Shown: positions 1 through 10,090 of the stretch, piece after piece | How positions within the stretch are numbered: position 1 is the first letter of the stretch | Layout of the letters: each line of letters begins with the position of its first letter | Assembly (NCBI RefSeq): GCF_001189845.1 | Contig: NZ_LFLZ01000050.1 | Location: forward strand, 1-64,000 | DNA length: 64,000 nt | Direction: 5' to 3' | Source: Bradyrhizobium tropiciagri | GTDB taxonomy: Bacteria > Pseudomonadota > Alphaproteobacteria > Rhizobiales > Xanthobacteraceae | Notes under the pieces: generated by a model | The model's database searches: none | What the model saw: the letters and a program-made list of their open reading frames with translations, nothing else | Told to the model about the DNA's origin: nothing | Program-made: the position numbers and the translations under genes

Positions 1-83
1 GCAGGCGCCGGGCTTGCCAATGCGATCGCGGCCAAAGGGAGCAGCGCGACCAGGGCCGCGCGGAGCGTGTTGATACGGTTCAT
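1..83 (-). CDS. N-terminus of an unidentified secreted protein (cut by window edge)
   Basis: Only the first 27 codons lie in the window. Read on the minus strand from ATG at 83-81, they give a short basic start (MNRINTLR) followed by a hydrophobic Ala/Leu-rich stretch ending in Ala-Ser-Pro-Ala-Pro. This looks like a Sec signal peptide, so the product is probably periplasmic or secreted. It diverges from dapF. The mature protein is outside the window and its function cannot be inferred. Confidence 0.6.
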   Translation of the reverse strand, partial: MNRINTLRAALVALLPLAAIALASPAP

Positions 84-268
84 TGATACTTCTCCATCCC
101 CTTCCTCAGGCGGCCGCTCGATCTGTCCCGGCGCGCGCGGTCCGCGAGGTGCGATATTCCTAACACGCGAGTTCTGCATTCGTCCCATGACAGATGTGTC
201 ATAGGGCCATTCAGACTGGCCTTCCGGCCACCACTCGCCATATAACCGGGCAGAATTTAGGAAAATCG

Positions 269-1153
269 ATGAGCGCGCTCGCCAATCACGCATTCGCCAA
301 GATGAACGGCATCGGCAACGAGATCGTCGTCGTCGACCTGCGCGATTCCCAAGGGCAAGGTCGGGCACATGTGTCGCCCGAAGAGGCGCGCGCGGTGGCG
401 TCGCCGGCCGGAGCGCCCTATGACCAGCTGATGGTGCTGCAGCCGCCGCGGCTCGACGGCACCGAAGCGTACATCACGATCTACAACAATGACGGCTCGG
501 AGGCCGGGGCTTGCGGCAACGGCATGCGCTGCGTGGTGCGGCGGATCTTCGAGAAGACCGGCCAGACCACGGCAACGTTCCAGACCCGCGCCGGCCTGCT
601 CAATTGCTGGCAGGGGCCGGCGCCGGATCTCTACACCGTCGACATGGGCGCGCCGAAGTTCGGCTGGCAGGACATTCCGCTGGCTGAGGAATTTCGCGAT
701 ACCCGCTACATCGAGCTGCAGGTCGGGCCGATCGACAATCCGGTGCTGCATTCGCCCTCGGTGGTCTCGATGGGCAATCCGCATGCAGTGTTCTGGGTCG
801 ATGACGTCAATGCCTACGACCTCGAACGGTTCGGGCCGCTGCTGGAAAACCATCCGATCTTCCCGGAGCGCGCCAACATCACGCTGGCCCATATCGTCGA
901 TCGCGACCACATCACGATCCGCACCTGGGAGCGCGGCGCCGGCCTGACCAGGGCCTGCGGCTCGGCAGCCTGCGCCACGGCGGTCGCGGCGGCGCGGCTG
1001 AAGCGCGCGAATCGTGTCGTCGAGATCACGCTGCCCGGCGGCAAGCTCGGCATCGAGTGGCGCGAGCGCGACGACCACGTGCTGATGACCGGCACCGCCG
1101 ATTTCGAATATGAGGGCCGCTTCGATCCGGCGCTGTTCGCCAGCGTCGCTTAA
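269..1153 (+). CDS. dapF: Diaminopimelate epimerase
   Basis: Converts LL- to meso-diaminopimelate in lysine and peptidoglycan precursor synthesis; cytoplasmic. The 294-residue product carries the two family catalytic-cysteine motifs, GACGNGMRC near residue 82 and RACGSAAC near residue 229, each in one of the two mirror-image halves. An in-frame start lies upstream at 194, but ATG 269 is preferred: it follows a TAGGAAAA ribosome-binding site and gives the usual family length. mtaB begins 5 bp after the stop, so the two are probably cotranscribed. This dapF-mtaB pair is common in Hyphomicrobiales. Confidence 0.95.
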   Translation: MSALANHAFAKMNGIGNEIVVVDLRDSQGQGRAHVSPEEARAVASPAGAPYDQLMVLQPPRLDGTEAYITIYNNDGSEAGACGNGMRCVVRRIFEKTGQTTATFQTRAGLLNCWQGPAPDLYTVDMGAPKFGWQDIPLAEEFRDTRYIELQVGPIDNPVLHSPSVVSMGNPHAVFWVDDVNAYDLERFGPLLENHPIFPERANITLAHIVDRDHITIRTWERGAGLTRACGSAACATAVAAARLKRANRVVEITLPGGKLGIEWRERDDHVLMTGTADFEYEGRFDPALFASVA

Positions 1154-1158
1154 TTGCC

Positions 1159-2430
1159 ATGGGCGTCGATGTCGTCACCTTTGGCTGCCGCCTCAATTCA
1201 TTCGAATCCGAAGTGATCCGCCGCGAGGCCGAGCAGGCGGGACTTTCCGATACCATCGTCATCAATAGCTGCGCCGTCACCAATGAGGCGGTGGCGCAGG
1301 CCCGGCAGTCGATCCGCAAATTGAAACGCGAGCGCCCCGCGGCGCGCATCGTCGTCACCGGCTGCGCGGCGCAGACGCAAAGCCAGATGTTTGCCGAGAT
1401 GGCCGAGGTCGATCGCGTCGTCGGCAATGACGAGAAGATGCGCGGCGACGCCTGGCGCGCGACACGTTCGGCATTCAACATCGGCGCAAGCGAGAAAGTC
1501 GCGGTCGCCGACATCATGGCGGTCACGGAGATGGCGCCGCATCTGCTCGACGGCTTCGAGCGCGGCCTGCCGCGGGTGTTCGTGCAGGTGCAGAATGGCT
1601 GCGATCATCGCTGCACCTTCTGCATCATCCCCTATGGCCGCGGCAATTCGCGCTCGGTGCCGATGGGCGCCGTGGTCGATCAGGTCCGCGCGCTGGTCGA
1701 GCGCGGCCATGCCGAGATCGTGCTGACCGGCGTCGATCTCACGAGCTATGGCGCCGATCTGCCCGGCACACCGAAGCTCGGCCAGTTGACCCGGCAGATC
1801 CTGCGCCACGTGCCCGAGCTGAAGCGGCTGCGCATCTCCTCGATCGATTCGATCGAGGCCGACCGTGATCTGCTCGATGTCATCGCCGACGATGCGCGGT
1901 TGATGCCGCACCTGCATCTGTCGTTGCAGTCCGGTGACGACATGATCCTGAAGCGGATGAAGCGCCGTCATTCCCGCCAGGATGCGATCGATTTCTGCGC
2001 GCAGGTGCGCAGGCTGCGGCCGGATATCGCGTTCGGCGCCGATATCATCGCGGGCTTTCCGACCGAAACCGAGGAGATGTTCGCGCGCTCGCTCGATCTG
2101 GTCGAGGAATGCGATCTCACCTTCCTGCATGTGTTTCCCTATTCGAAGCGTCCCGGCACACCGGCGGCGCGGATGCCGCAGGTCGCAGGCGGCGCGATCA
2201 AGGAACGCGCCAGGCGGCTGCGTGCGGCCGGCGACGCCGCGCTGCTGCGGCGGCTTGCCGCGGAAGCCGGCGCGACGCGCGAGGTGCTGATCGAAAGCGA
2301 TAGGCAGGGCCGCACCGAACATTTCCTGCCGGTCGCGATCGATGGCGATGTGCCCGGCGTGGTGCGCCGGCTTGTGGTGACAGGCCATGATGGCGCGCGC
2401 CTCGTTGGATCGCGCGACGACGCCAGCTAG
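1159..2430 (+). CDS. mtaB: tRNA t6A37 methylthiotransferase MtaB
   Basis: Radical-SAM methylthiotransferase that converts t6A37 of certain tRNAs to ms2t6A. The N-terminal UPF0004 domain shows the three expected cluster ligands (Cys10, Cys38, Cys69). The radical-SAM CxxxCxxC (CDHRCTFC, about residues 148-155) binds the second [4Fe-4S] cluster, and a TRAM-like tail ends the 423-residue protein. MtaB is favoured over MiaB by the N-terminal pattern (VTFGCRLNSFE) and by its position directly after dapF. A composite repeat starts at the base after the stop codon. Confidence 0.92.
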   Translation: MGVDVVTFGCRLNSFESEVIRREAEQAGLSDTIVINSCAVTNEAVAQARQSIRKLKRERPAARIVVTGCAAQTQSQMFAEMAEVDRVVGNDEKMRGDAWRATRSAFNIGASEKVAVADIMAVTEMAPHLLDGFERGLPRVFVQVQNGCDHRCTFCIIPYGRGNSRSVPMGAVVDQVRALVERGHAEIVLTGVDLTSYGADLPGTPKLGQLTRQILRHVPELKRLRISSIDSIEADRDLLDVIADDARLMPHLHLSLQSGDDMILKRMKRRHSRQDAIDFCAQVRRLRPDIAFGADIIAGFPTETEEMFARSLDLVEECDLTFLHVFPYSKRPGTPAARMPQVAGGAIKERARRLRAAGDAALLRRLAAEAGATREVLIESDRQGRTEHFLPVAIDGDVPGVVRRLVVTGHDGARLVGSRDDAS

Positions 2431-2522
2431 AGCACGATCCGGAAAAGTGCGAAGCGGTTTTCCTCGCGACAAACGCGGAGCGTTTGCGGGAAGATCATGC
2501 TTAAACAACGAGCTGAAGCGCG
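2431..2522. repeat. Dispersed composite palindromic repeat, family A, copy 1
   Basis: The element begins AGCACGATCCGGAAAAGTGC, continues with GAAGCGGTTTTCC, contains an AAACGC..GCGTTTG inverted arm and ends near AGATCATGCTTAAACAA and GAGCTGAAGCGCGATG. The same modules recur at 9961-10083 (inverted), 16497-16577 (inverted) and 36587-36684. Such mosaic intergenic elements are typical of Bradyrhizobium-type genomes. This copy abuts the mtaB stop codon. Confidence 0.85.
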
Positions 2523-2700
2523 ATGTCCGGTCGATCATCCAGTTCGCTCAACGGTGTTGCAAGAGGGCAGAGCGCCTCCTTGATCAGCCTGGGTCATTGT
2601 TTTCACGCTTTGTGAACGCGTCCAGTCTGAGGTAAACCATGCTCTGGCCTCGTCGTATGAGGCCCGTAGTCGCCGATCGCCCACAGTCGGACGGATCACT

Positions 2701-5700
2701 ATGCCGGAGAAACAGCCAAGCGCGGATATGGAGGCTGCTCTCAAGCACTGGCTCGAAACCGTTGACCTCGGCCAGTACAGCGAGCTCTTTGTGCAGCATC
2801 GTATCGGTTTGGACGTCCTGCCCGATCTGACCGAGCAGGATCTGATCGAACTTGGGCTTCCGCTCGGAGATCGCAAGCGCTTGCAGCGCGCGGTCGCTTC
2901 CCTGACCCGTTCAGCAAAAAGTGCGGCCGGCAGTCGGAGCGATGCAGAAAGCGTAGCGGCGAGCGCCGAGCGGCGCCAGCTCACCGTGATGTTCTGCGAC
3001 ATGGTCGGATCGACCTCGCTGTCCGAACAGTTCGATCCCGAAGACGTCCGCGACATGATCGCGAGCTTCAGGGAAAAGTGCGTCGGCGTGGTCAAGCGGT
3101 ACGAAGGCTTCGCGGCGCGCTACCTCGGGGACGGCATTCTGGTCTATTTCGGCTATCCGAACGCGCATGAGGATGACGCAGAGCGGTCGGTGCGCGCAGC
3201 GCTCGAAATTGTGCGGAGCCTGTCGACGGCGAGAGCGAATGACGCCCCCGGAGTCGCCAGTCATGGGCCCAGCGTGCGGATCGGGATTGCGACCGGCCTT
3301 GTTGTCGTCGGAGATCTGGTTGGGCGGGACACCGAAGAGCGCGATTCAGCAGTCGGCGAGACGCCAAATCTGGCTGCCCGTCTGCAGACCCTGGCACCTC
3401 CAGACGGCGTCGTCATAGCGTCTTCGACGCAAGCCCTGCTGAAAGGAAAGTTCGACTACCAGGACCTCGGATTTCACGCGCTGAAGGGGATATCCGCGAG
3501 GGCTCGGGCCTGGCTCGTAGTTCGACCCTCCCGCGCGGAAACGCGATTTGCGGCAGCCATGGGCCCCAGACTGACGCCGCTGGTCAACCGCACCGAAGAG
3601 GTGGCGTTGCTGCTCACGCGCTGGCAGCAAGCGAAAGCCCGTGGGGGCCAGGTCGTGCTGCTGACGGGCGAGCCGGGGATTGGAAAGTCCCGGATCGTCC
3701 AAGAGCTGCGGGAGCGGATCGCAAGCGATCCGCATGGACAGGTTTCGTTCCAGTGCTCTCCGTATTACAGCAGCACCGCCTTTCACCCCTTCATCGAGCA
3801 GCTCAAATTCGCGCTCGGCCTTGATGGCGAGCACGCATCTGCGCTGTGGCTGACAAACCTCGAAGCTGATGTCGCCGGCTCGAACGGAAATGCGGAGACA
3901 GTGGTACCGATCCTTGCGGCATTGCTTTCAATTCCCACCGGGGATCAATATGCGGCCCTCGATCTCTCGCCGCAACAGCAGAAGGATGCGACCGTTGCCG
4001 CTCTCGTCAACCGTCTGCTCGCGCAAGCACGCAAGCAGCCGCTGCTGATCGATTTTGAGGACGTGCATTGGATCGATCCCACCTCGCAGGACGTGCTCGA
4101 TCTCCTGGTGGAGAACGTTCGCAACGCGTCGATCTTCATCGTGGTCACCGGTAGATCGGAGTTTCAGCCCGGCTGGACCGGTCACGCGCATACCATGACT
4201 GCGAACCTGAAGCGCCTCGGTCGACAAGTCCGCACGACACTGGTCGAACGCGTAGCGGGAGACAGGCAACTCCCCCGGGAGGTGGTCGAGGATATCATCG
4301 TCAAGACGGATGGTGTGCCACTCTTCCTTGAAGAACTGACCAAAGCCGTCCTTGAGTCGGACGTCCTGACCGAGCAGCATGGACACTACGTCTTGTCCGG
4401 TCCATGGCATCAGCTCGCGATTCCCGCAACACTGAACGATTCCCTCATGGCCCGCCTTGATCGGATGGGGCCGTTCAAAAAAATCGCGCAGATCGGCGCC
4501 ACCATCGGCCGTGAGTTTTCCTACGAGATCCTTTGCGCGGTTGCCGATGCGCCAGCGGACCAGATCGAAGCCGCCCTGGACCATCTGGAGGCGGCCGGAT
4601 TGATCGTCCGCTTCGGTTCCTGCCGGAGGCGTTGTACTCATTCAGGCATGTGATGATCCAGAATGCGGCGCATGAAAGCCTGTTGCACAGGGAAAGACGA
4701 ACGCTGCATGCGAACATCGCGCGTGTGCTGGCCGACAAATATCCGGAAAAGACCGAACGCGAGCCGGAACTCCTCGCCTACCACCTGACCGAATCTGGCC
4801 AGAGCGAGCCGGCCGCGAGTTTCTGGCTCAAGGCAGGCAAGCAGGCCGCCATGAAGGGCGCCACTTTGGAGGCGATCGGCCATCTGCGTCGTGGGCTTGC
4901 CGTTCTGCAAGCCTCGCCCGGCATGCAGGGCCGAAACGAGTCCGAGCTCGAGCTTCGCATCGCCCTGGGCACGGCCCTGATTGCGGCCAAGGGATATGCC
5001 GTGCAGGAGGTCGAGGAAAATTATGTTCGAGCGCTCGAGCTCGGCCGGCATCTCGACGACAAGGCGAAGATCTTTGCGGCGACGCGCGGACTGTGGGTGT
5101 GCCATTTCATTCGCGGCGATCTCGCGCGGGCGCATGAGCTGAGCGCGGAGCTTCTGAAGTTCGCGAGGCGCGAGGCATTGAACCAAAAAATATCTCAGGC
5201 GCAACAGACCGGATATCTGATCGAGGCGCATCGGGCGATTGCGATGACCATGCTGTACCGCGGGCGATTTGTGGCCGCCGAACATCATCTTCGGCGCTTC
5301 AGGAGCCTGTACAGTCCGGAACTGCACGGCGCGCTGACGGCAACGCACGGCATCCACCCTGGCGTCGTCTCGCTGTCGTACATGGGATATCTCTTGTGGT
5401 TTCTCGGCCATCCTGACGCGGCGCGCCAGTATAGCCAGCAGGCCATTTCGGAGGCTGAAAACCTTCGCCACCCCTTCACGCTGTCGTTTGCTTTGACTTT
5501 CGGCGCTTACGTTTGCCAGCATCTCCGCGATGTCGAAGGGACCCGCGATTACACCAACAGGGCACTAGCCTTGTCATCGGAACACGGCTTCCTGCATTGG
5601 AAGCATCAGACGACCATCCTGCGCGGATGGGCGATGACCGAACTTGGAGATGTCGATGAGGGATTGAACCAGATGCGAATGGGCATCGACGGCTACGAGG

Positions 5701-6167
5701 GCATGAATGCCTGGCTCGCCAGTTGCTGGTTCAGGAGCCTGCTCGCGAAGGCTTTTGCAAGTGCCGGCTTGCTGGATGCTGCCTTGCGCGAACTCGACAC
5801 CGCATCGGCGATCGGCGGAAGAACGGGAGAGCATTTTTACGAAGCCGAGATCTATCGGCTGCAAGGTGAGATGATCCTCAATTACGCGAAACCATCGTCC
5901 GTCGAATCCGCCGAGCGATTATTCCTCGCCTCGATCGAGCTGGCGCGCAGGCAAAGCGCGCGGTCCTTTGAGCTGCGGTCAGCTGTCAGCCTGGCGCGCC
6001 TATGGCGACATTCCGGCAAACACGAGCGAGCGAGCGAGCTGCTGCTCCCCGTCGTCCGAACGTTCACGGAAGGTCTGCTTACGTCCGACGTCAAGGAAGC
6101 GCTCGAGCTGGCGAATGAACTTGGCGCGGAAATGCCCGGAGATCATGAATGGAGCAGGCGTGACTGA
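2701..6167 (+). CDS. SAM-domain class III adenylate cyclase with AAA ATPase and TPR-like repeats (frameshifted)
   Basis: Large predicted cytoplasmic signalling protein. A SAM domain (about residues 8-68) is followed by a class III nucleotidyl cyclase domain (about 92-280) with both metal aspartates visible (FCDMVGST and YLGDGILVYF) and the Asn/Arg pair of NLAARL. Next comes an AAA/NACHT-like ATPase with Walker A GEPGIGKS (about 322-329), then a long helical TPR-like C-terminus. The first frame runs into a stop at 4651-4653, while homologous sequence resumes in the -1 frame (FLPEALYSFRHVMIQNAAH). One missing base near 4615-4618, in GGTT, restores about 1,155 residues. Expected chemistry is cAMP formation; the ligand or partner sensed by the ATPase/TPR part is unknown. 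It lies with two other genes between mtaB and ftsY. Confidence 0.82.
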
Positions 6168-6332
6168 GGCTGCGAGGTACCCTGGGGCGGGCGACCCAGT
6201 ACGCCGCGGCCTCTCGATTCAAGCTCCGGTGTCTCTGCATGCGCGGGTGATGACACCGAGAGCGTGGCTGTTTGACAGGTCACGTCGGAATGGGGGCGCG
6301 TCATCGCGCATGATGTACTCGGCGTGTCGCAC

Positions 6333-7472
6333 TCAGTGCGTGCGTCCGCCGGGCTTTGGAGGATGCGACGTGCGAACCTGCCAGAATCGCAGCAGGCGAT
6401 CGGCGTTTTCGCGGGTCATTTTCGTGAACTGGCCCTTCGCGTGGGCGAGCTCGACGGGGCCCATGGAGCCGGTCGTGTAGCGGCATTCCATCACCGCGGC
6501 GGTGGTCTCCCAGCTCAGGCCAGCCGCGCGGCACGGCACCAGCAGGCCCTCACTGCGCAGGCTTTGCATCAGCGAGCGGATCACCTCGATGCTCGACTGC
6601 GCAAGATCCGCCAGCGCGACGACGGTTTCTTCATATTTTCGCTGCCTGGCGAAGCCGAGCAGGGCGGCTTCATTGAGCTCGCCGCTATCCCTGAGCTTTG
6701 CGATGTGGCGCCTGGCTGCGGCGAAATCGCGGACCTGCGACATGTCGCGGTCGACGCCGGCCGCGACCGCGGCGACCGCGTGCCGGATCTCCTCGAATAG
6801 ATACGGCGGGGCGCGTTCCAGCAGACGACCGCGAACCTCTTCCGTTGCGTGGCGCAGCAGCTGAAGGCGGAGCTCCGATGGCAGGTCGGCGCGGATGCCG
6901 GTCTCGACGGCGAGAACCGGATCGTACTCGGCCTGCGCGAGGATGACGGCAAATCCGTCCGGCGAGACCTTGGCGCCGGGATTGTTGACCAGGCGGCGGC
7001 TCACACTGGCAAAGCGACGCGCCAGAAGCGCATCGGTGACGACCTCCTTCAACCACCAGCGGCCGGCGACGGCGAGCAGATGCTGCTCGCTCTTGGTCTG
7101 CGCGATCTCGACCAGGTCGTCCGCGCTGAGTCGCGACGACTCCTGCAAGACCGGCCGCGCGATCCTGATCTCGTCATTGCCGGCGAGACGGCGAATGATC
7201 GCGGGCGGTGCCTGGGTCACCGGTGCGAGCTGCTCGCTGATGTCGGTGAGCGCCATCCGGGCGCTGATGTCGGCAAGCGCCCTCAATTCGATGGTCTTGA
7301 CCAGCCGATCAAGCACGTTGTCGAACAGCTCGACCTGTTCACTGTTGAAACTGCCGGCCGAGGCGAGGAACAAGTCGGTGACGCGCTTGGCGGTGGCGAT
7401 GCACTTTTCGGCGGAGCCGGCGCGTATCGCCGCCTCGACTTCGTCGACAATTGCCTGCCCGGCAGTCAGCAT
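6333..7472 (-). CDS. DUF2336 domain-containing protein
   Basis: A 379-residue, mostly helical protein with no signal peptide or membrane segment. The pattern of HEAT-like helices, with Leu/Ala-rich repeats such as LALTDISEQLAP, RRLAGNDEIRIARPVL and RRLVNNPGAKVSPDGFAVI, matches my recollection of the alphaproteobacterial DUF2336 family. Its biochemical role is not established. It converges on the cyclase gene, with 165 bp between their 3' ends, and is followed on its own strand by nothing obvious. Start ATG 7472 is the first in frame. Confidence 0.75.
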   Translation of the reverse strand: MLTAGQAIVDEVEAAIRAGSAEKCIATAKRVTDLFLASAGSFNSEQVELFDNVLDRLVKTIELRALADISARMALTDISEQLAPVTQAPPAIIRRLAGNDEIRIARPVLQESSRLSADDLVEIAQTKSEQHLLAVAGRWWLKEVVTDALLARRFASVSRRLVNNPGAKVSPDGFAVILAQAEYDPVLAVETGIRADLPSELRLQLLRHATEEVRGRLLERAPPYLFEEIRHAVAAVAAGVDRDMSQVRDFAAARRHIAKLRDSGELNEAALLGFARQRKYEETVVALADLAQSSIEVIRSLMQSLRSEGLLVPCRAAGLSWETTAAVMECRYTTGSMGPVELAHAKGQFTKMTRENADRLLRFWQVRTSHPPKPGGRTH

Positions 7473-7576
7473 TGCTCGTCCTGAGCCCGTCGTGAGCGCT
7501 TTTCTAAGCCGCCTGCAGGACTAGCGGACGAGGCTGAAAGTTCCGTAAAGGATAATGGTCCGTAAAATCCCGGAGA

Positions 7577-8278
7577 TCACTGGCCGTTCCAGCCACAGGC
7601 CCTGAGCCGCTGCCACATATGCTCCGGCGCCGGTGCGACCACATGGACCGGGTCCTTGTTGCGGGAAATCGGGATGCCGATTTCGCGGGAATGCAGATGC
7701 AGGGTCGGCTCGCCAAAGCGGGGGCCGTTGCCATAGATATTGTCGCCGACGATCGGCCAGCCCATCGCCGACGCATGCACCCGCAGTTGATGGGTGCGGC
7801 CGGTGACCGGCTCCATCGCCAGCCAGGCGAGGCCTTCGCCGCGCCCCAGCACCTTCCAGTTGGTGATCGCCTTCTGCCCGTCCGGATCCGGCTTCTGCCA
7901 CCAGCCGCGCTCGGCGTTGAGCCGGCCGAGCGGCATGTCGATGGTGCCCTCGTCCTCGGCGGGGCCGCCCTCAACCACGGTCCAGTAGGTCTTCAAGATC
8001 TTGCTGTGCTTGAACAGCAGCCCGAGCGAGGCGGTCGCCTTGCGGTGGCGTCCGAGGACAAGGCAGCCGGAGGTGTCCTTGTCCAGCCGATGCGCCAGCA
8101 CCGGCGGCCGCGGCAGGCCGAACCGCAACGCGTCGAAGGAGGCCTCCAGGTTGGGCCCGCCTTTGGGGCCACGATGCACCGGCATGCCGGCCGGCTTGTC
8201 GATGACCAGCATCAATCCGTCGCGGTGGAGCACCCGGCCCAGGATTTCTTCCGCGGTCAATTGGGGAACATCGATCAA
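7577..8278 (-). CDS. RluA-family pseudouridine synthase
   Basis: Isomerises uridine to pseudouridine in rRNA or tRNA. The catalytic motif HRLDKDTSG (about residues 64-72) contains the essential Asp, and the family motif RTHQLRVHASAMGWPIVGD follows about 110 residues later. At 233 residues it lacks an N-terminal S4 domain, resembling the short RluA/TruC-like group. The target nucleotide cannot be deduced. The gene is divergent from ftsY, with about 50 bp between the starts, so the two must share a compact promoter region. Confidence 0.88.
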   Translation of the reverse strand: MIDVPQLTAEEILGRVLHRDGLMLVIDKPAGMPVHRGPKGGPNLEASFDALRFGLPRPPVLAHRLDKDTSGCLVLGRHRKATASLGLLFKHSKILKTYWTVVEGGPAEDEGTIDMPLGRLNAERGWWQKPDPDGQKAITNWKVLGRGEGLAWLAMEPVTGRTHQLRVHASAMGWPIVGDNIYGNGPRFGEPTLHLHSREIGIPISRNKDPVHVVAPAPEHMWQRLRACGWNGQ

Positions 8279-8327
8279 TTCGTCGAGACTTTCGTTTGTG
8301 AGCCGAAACGGCTAACACGTCCGCGCC

Positions 8328-9275
8328 ATGAACGATACCACTGCAGGAACTCCAAAACAGAGCTGGTGGCAGCGCCTGAAGGGCGGCCTGAAGCGGACCT
8401 CGAGTTCGATCGGGACCGCGGTCGCGGACCTCGTCACCAAGCGCAAGCTCGATGCGGCCATGCTCGATGACATCGAGGATGTGCTGCTGCGCGCCGATCT
8501 CGGCACCGATGTCGCGGTCCGCATAGCGGAGGCGGTCGGCAAGGGCCGCTACGACAAGGCGATCTCCGCCGACGAGGTCAAGGACGTCGTTGCGACCGAG
8601 GTCGAGAAGGTGCTGGCCCCGGTGGCGAAGCCGCTCGAGATCGATGCCACAAGGCGGCCGTTCGTCATCCTGGTCGTCGGCGTCAACGGCTCCGGCAAGA
8701 CCACGACGATCGGCAAACTGTCAGCCAAATTTGCCGCCGAGGGCCGCAAGGTCATGCTGGCCGCCGGCGACACCTTCCGCGCCGCCGCGATCGAGCAGCT
8801 CAAGGTCTGGGGCGAGCGCACCAAGTCGCCGGTCATCGCCGGCGCCCAGGGCTCGGACTCGGCAAGCCTCGCCTTCAGCGCGCTGACCGCCGCCAAGGAG
8901 CAGCAGCGCGACGTGCTGCTGATCGATACCGCCGGCCGGCTGCAGAACAAATCCGAGCTGATGAACGAGCTCGAGAAGGTCGTGCGCGTCATCAAGAAGG
9001 TCGATGCGTCGGCGCCGCACGCGGTGCTGCTCGTGCTCGACGCCACGGTGGGACAAAATGCGCTGTCGCAGGTCGAGGCATTTCATCGTACGGCGGGTGT
9101 CACCGGCCTCGTGATGACCAAGCTTGACGGCACCGCGCGCGGCGGCATCCTTGTTGCGCTGTCGGAGAAGCATAAGCTGCCGGTGCATTTCATCGGCGTC
9201 GGTGAGGGCGTCGAGGACCTCGCGCCCTTTACGGCGAAGGATTTTGCCAAGGCGATTGCCGGGATCGAGGCATGA
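8328..9275 (+). CDS. ftsY: Signal recognition particle receptor FtsY
   Basis: GTPase that receives SRP-ribosome complexes at the inner membrane and hands nascent membrane proteins to SecYEG. The 315-residue protein has the N domain (helical, residues 1-105) and G domain: GVNGSGKTTT (P-loop, about 118-127), DTFRAAA, DTAGRLQ and TKLDG. The long acidic A domain of E. coli FtsY is absent, as is usual in this lineage; a basic amphipathic N-terminus (WWQRLKGGLKRT) probably aids membrane binding. yciB follows after 37 bp. Confidence 0.96.
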   Translation: MNDTTAGTPKQSWWQRLKGGLKRTSSSIGTAVADLVTKRKLDAAMLDDIEDVLLRADLGTDVAVRIAEAVGKGRYDKAISADEVKDVVATEVEKVLAPVAKPLEIDATRRPFVILVVGVNGSGKTTTIGKLSAKFAAEGRKVMLAAGDTFRAAAIEQLKVWGERTKSPVIAGAQGSDSASLAFSALTAAKEQQRDVLLIDTAGRLQNKSELMNELEKVVRVIKKVDASAPHAVLLVLDATVGQNALSQVEAFHRTAGVTGLVMTKLDGTARGGILVALSEKHKLPVHFIGVGEGVEDLAPFTAKDFAKAIAGIEA

Positions 9276-9312
9276 CCTCGAAAATCATGCCTCAAACCAA
9301 CACAGAGAATTA

Positions 9313-9912
9313 ATGGACAAGACCCAGCCGCATCCGCTGTTCAAACTTGCGACCGAGCTCGGGCCGCTGCTCGTGTTCTTCATCGCGAACGCCAAGTACC
9401 ATCTGTTCGTCGCCACGGCTGCGTTCATGGTGGCGATCGTCGCGGCTATGATCGCATCCTATGTGGTGACCAGGCACGTTCCGATCATGGCGCTGGTGAC
9501 CGGCGCGATCGTCTTGGTGTTCGGCACCCTGACATTGGTGCTGCACGATGAGACCTTCATCAAGGTCAAGCCGACCATCATCTACGGCCTGTTCGCGGCC
9601 GTGCTCGGCGGCGGGCTGTTGTTCGGGCGCTCCTTCATCGCCGTGATGTTCGACCAGATGTTCAACCTGACGCCGCAGGGCTGGCGCATCCTCACCATGC
9701 GCTGGGCGCTGTTCTTCGCCGGCATGGCCATCCTCAACGAGATCGTCTGGCGCACGCAGACCACGGATTTCTGGGTGAACTTCAAGGTGTTTGGCGTGAC
9801 GCCGCTGACCATGATCTTCGCCATCGCCCAGATGCCGCTGACCAAGCGCTATCACCTGGAACCGGTCTCGCTGGAAACCAGCGAGGCGGAGGCGGGCGAT
9901 TTGCGGAAGTAG
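9313..9912 (+). CDS. yciB: YciB/IspZ family inner membrane septation protein
   Basis: Small polytopic inner membrane protein (199 residues) of the family called septation protein A or intracellular septation protein. About five hydrophobic segments are visible, the first containing ELGPLLVFFIANAKYHLFVA, with the characteristic YGLFAAVLGGGLLFGRS and a conserved charged tail (QMPLTKRYHLE). It is linked to envelope synthesis and septation in enterobacteria. Start ATG 9313 is chosen over upstream in-frame starts inside ftsY because it matches the family N-terminus. Probably cotranscribed with ftsY. Confidence 0.9.
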   Translation: MDKTQPHPLFKLATELGPLLVFFIANAKYHLFVATAAFMVAIVAAMIASYVVTRHVPIMALVTGAIVLVFGTLTLVLHDETFIKVKPTIIYGLFAAVLGGGLLFGRSFIAVMFDQMFNLTPQGWRILTMRWALFFAGMAILNEIVWRTQTTDFWVNFKVFGVTPLTMIFAIAQMPLTKRYHLEPVSLETSEAEAGDLRK

Positions 9913-9960
9913 ATCGAAACGCAGCACGGGCAATTGCGCCGCGCTGCGTTCGAGGTCTCA

Positions 9961-10083
9961 AAGCGCGATGAGATCGGGTTGAATCGTCATCGCGCTTTGG
10001 TTTCTTGTTTGAGCATGATCTCCGCGCAAACGCTTCGCGTTTGTCGCGAGGGAAAACCGCTTCGCACTTTTCCAGATCATGCT
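9961..10083. repeat. Dispersed composite palindromic repeat, family A, copy 2 (full length, inverted)
   Basis: The complete mosaic element in reverse orientation. A hairpin module (AAGCGCGATGA ... TCATCGCGCTT) is followed by TTTCTTGTTTGAGCATGATC, the AAACGCTTCGCGTTT palindrome, GGAAAACCGCTTCGCACTTT and TCCAGATCATGCT. It fills the space between the convergent yciB and the helix-hairpin-helix gene. Confidence 0.85.
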
Positions 10084-10090
10084 TCAGAGC

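Noticed and set aside
4533..6167. Second half of the cyclase as an independent TPR gene
   Set aside because: The residues before FLPEALYSF in that frame are not homologous, there is no ribosome-binding site, and one added base joins it to the upstream frame.
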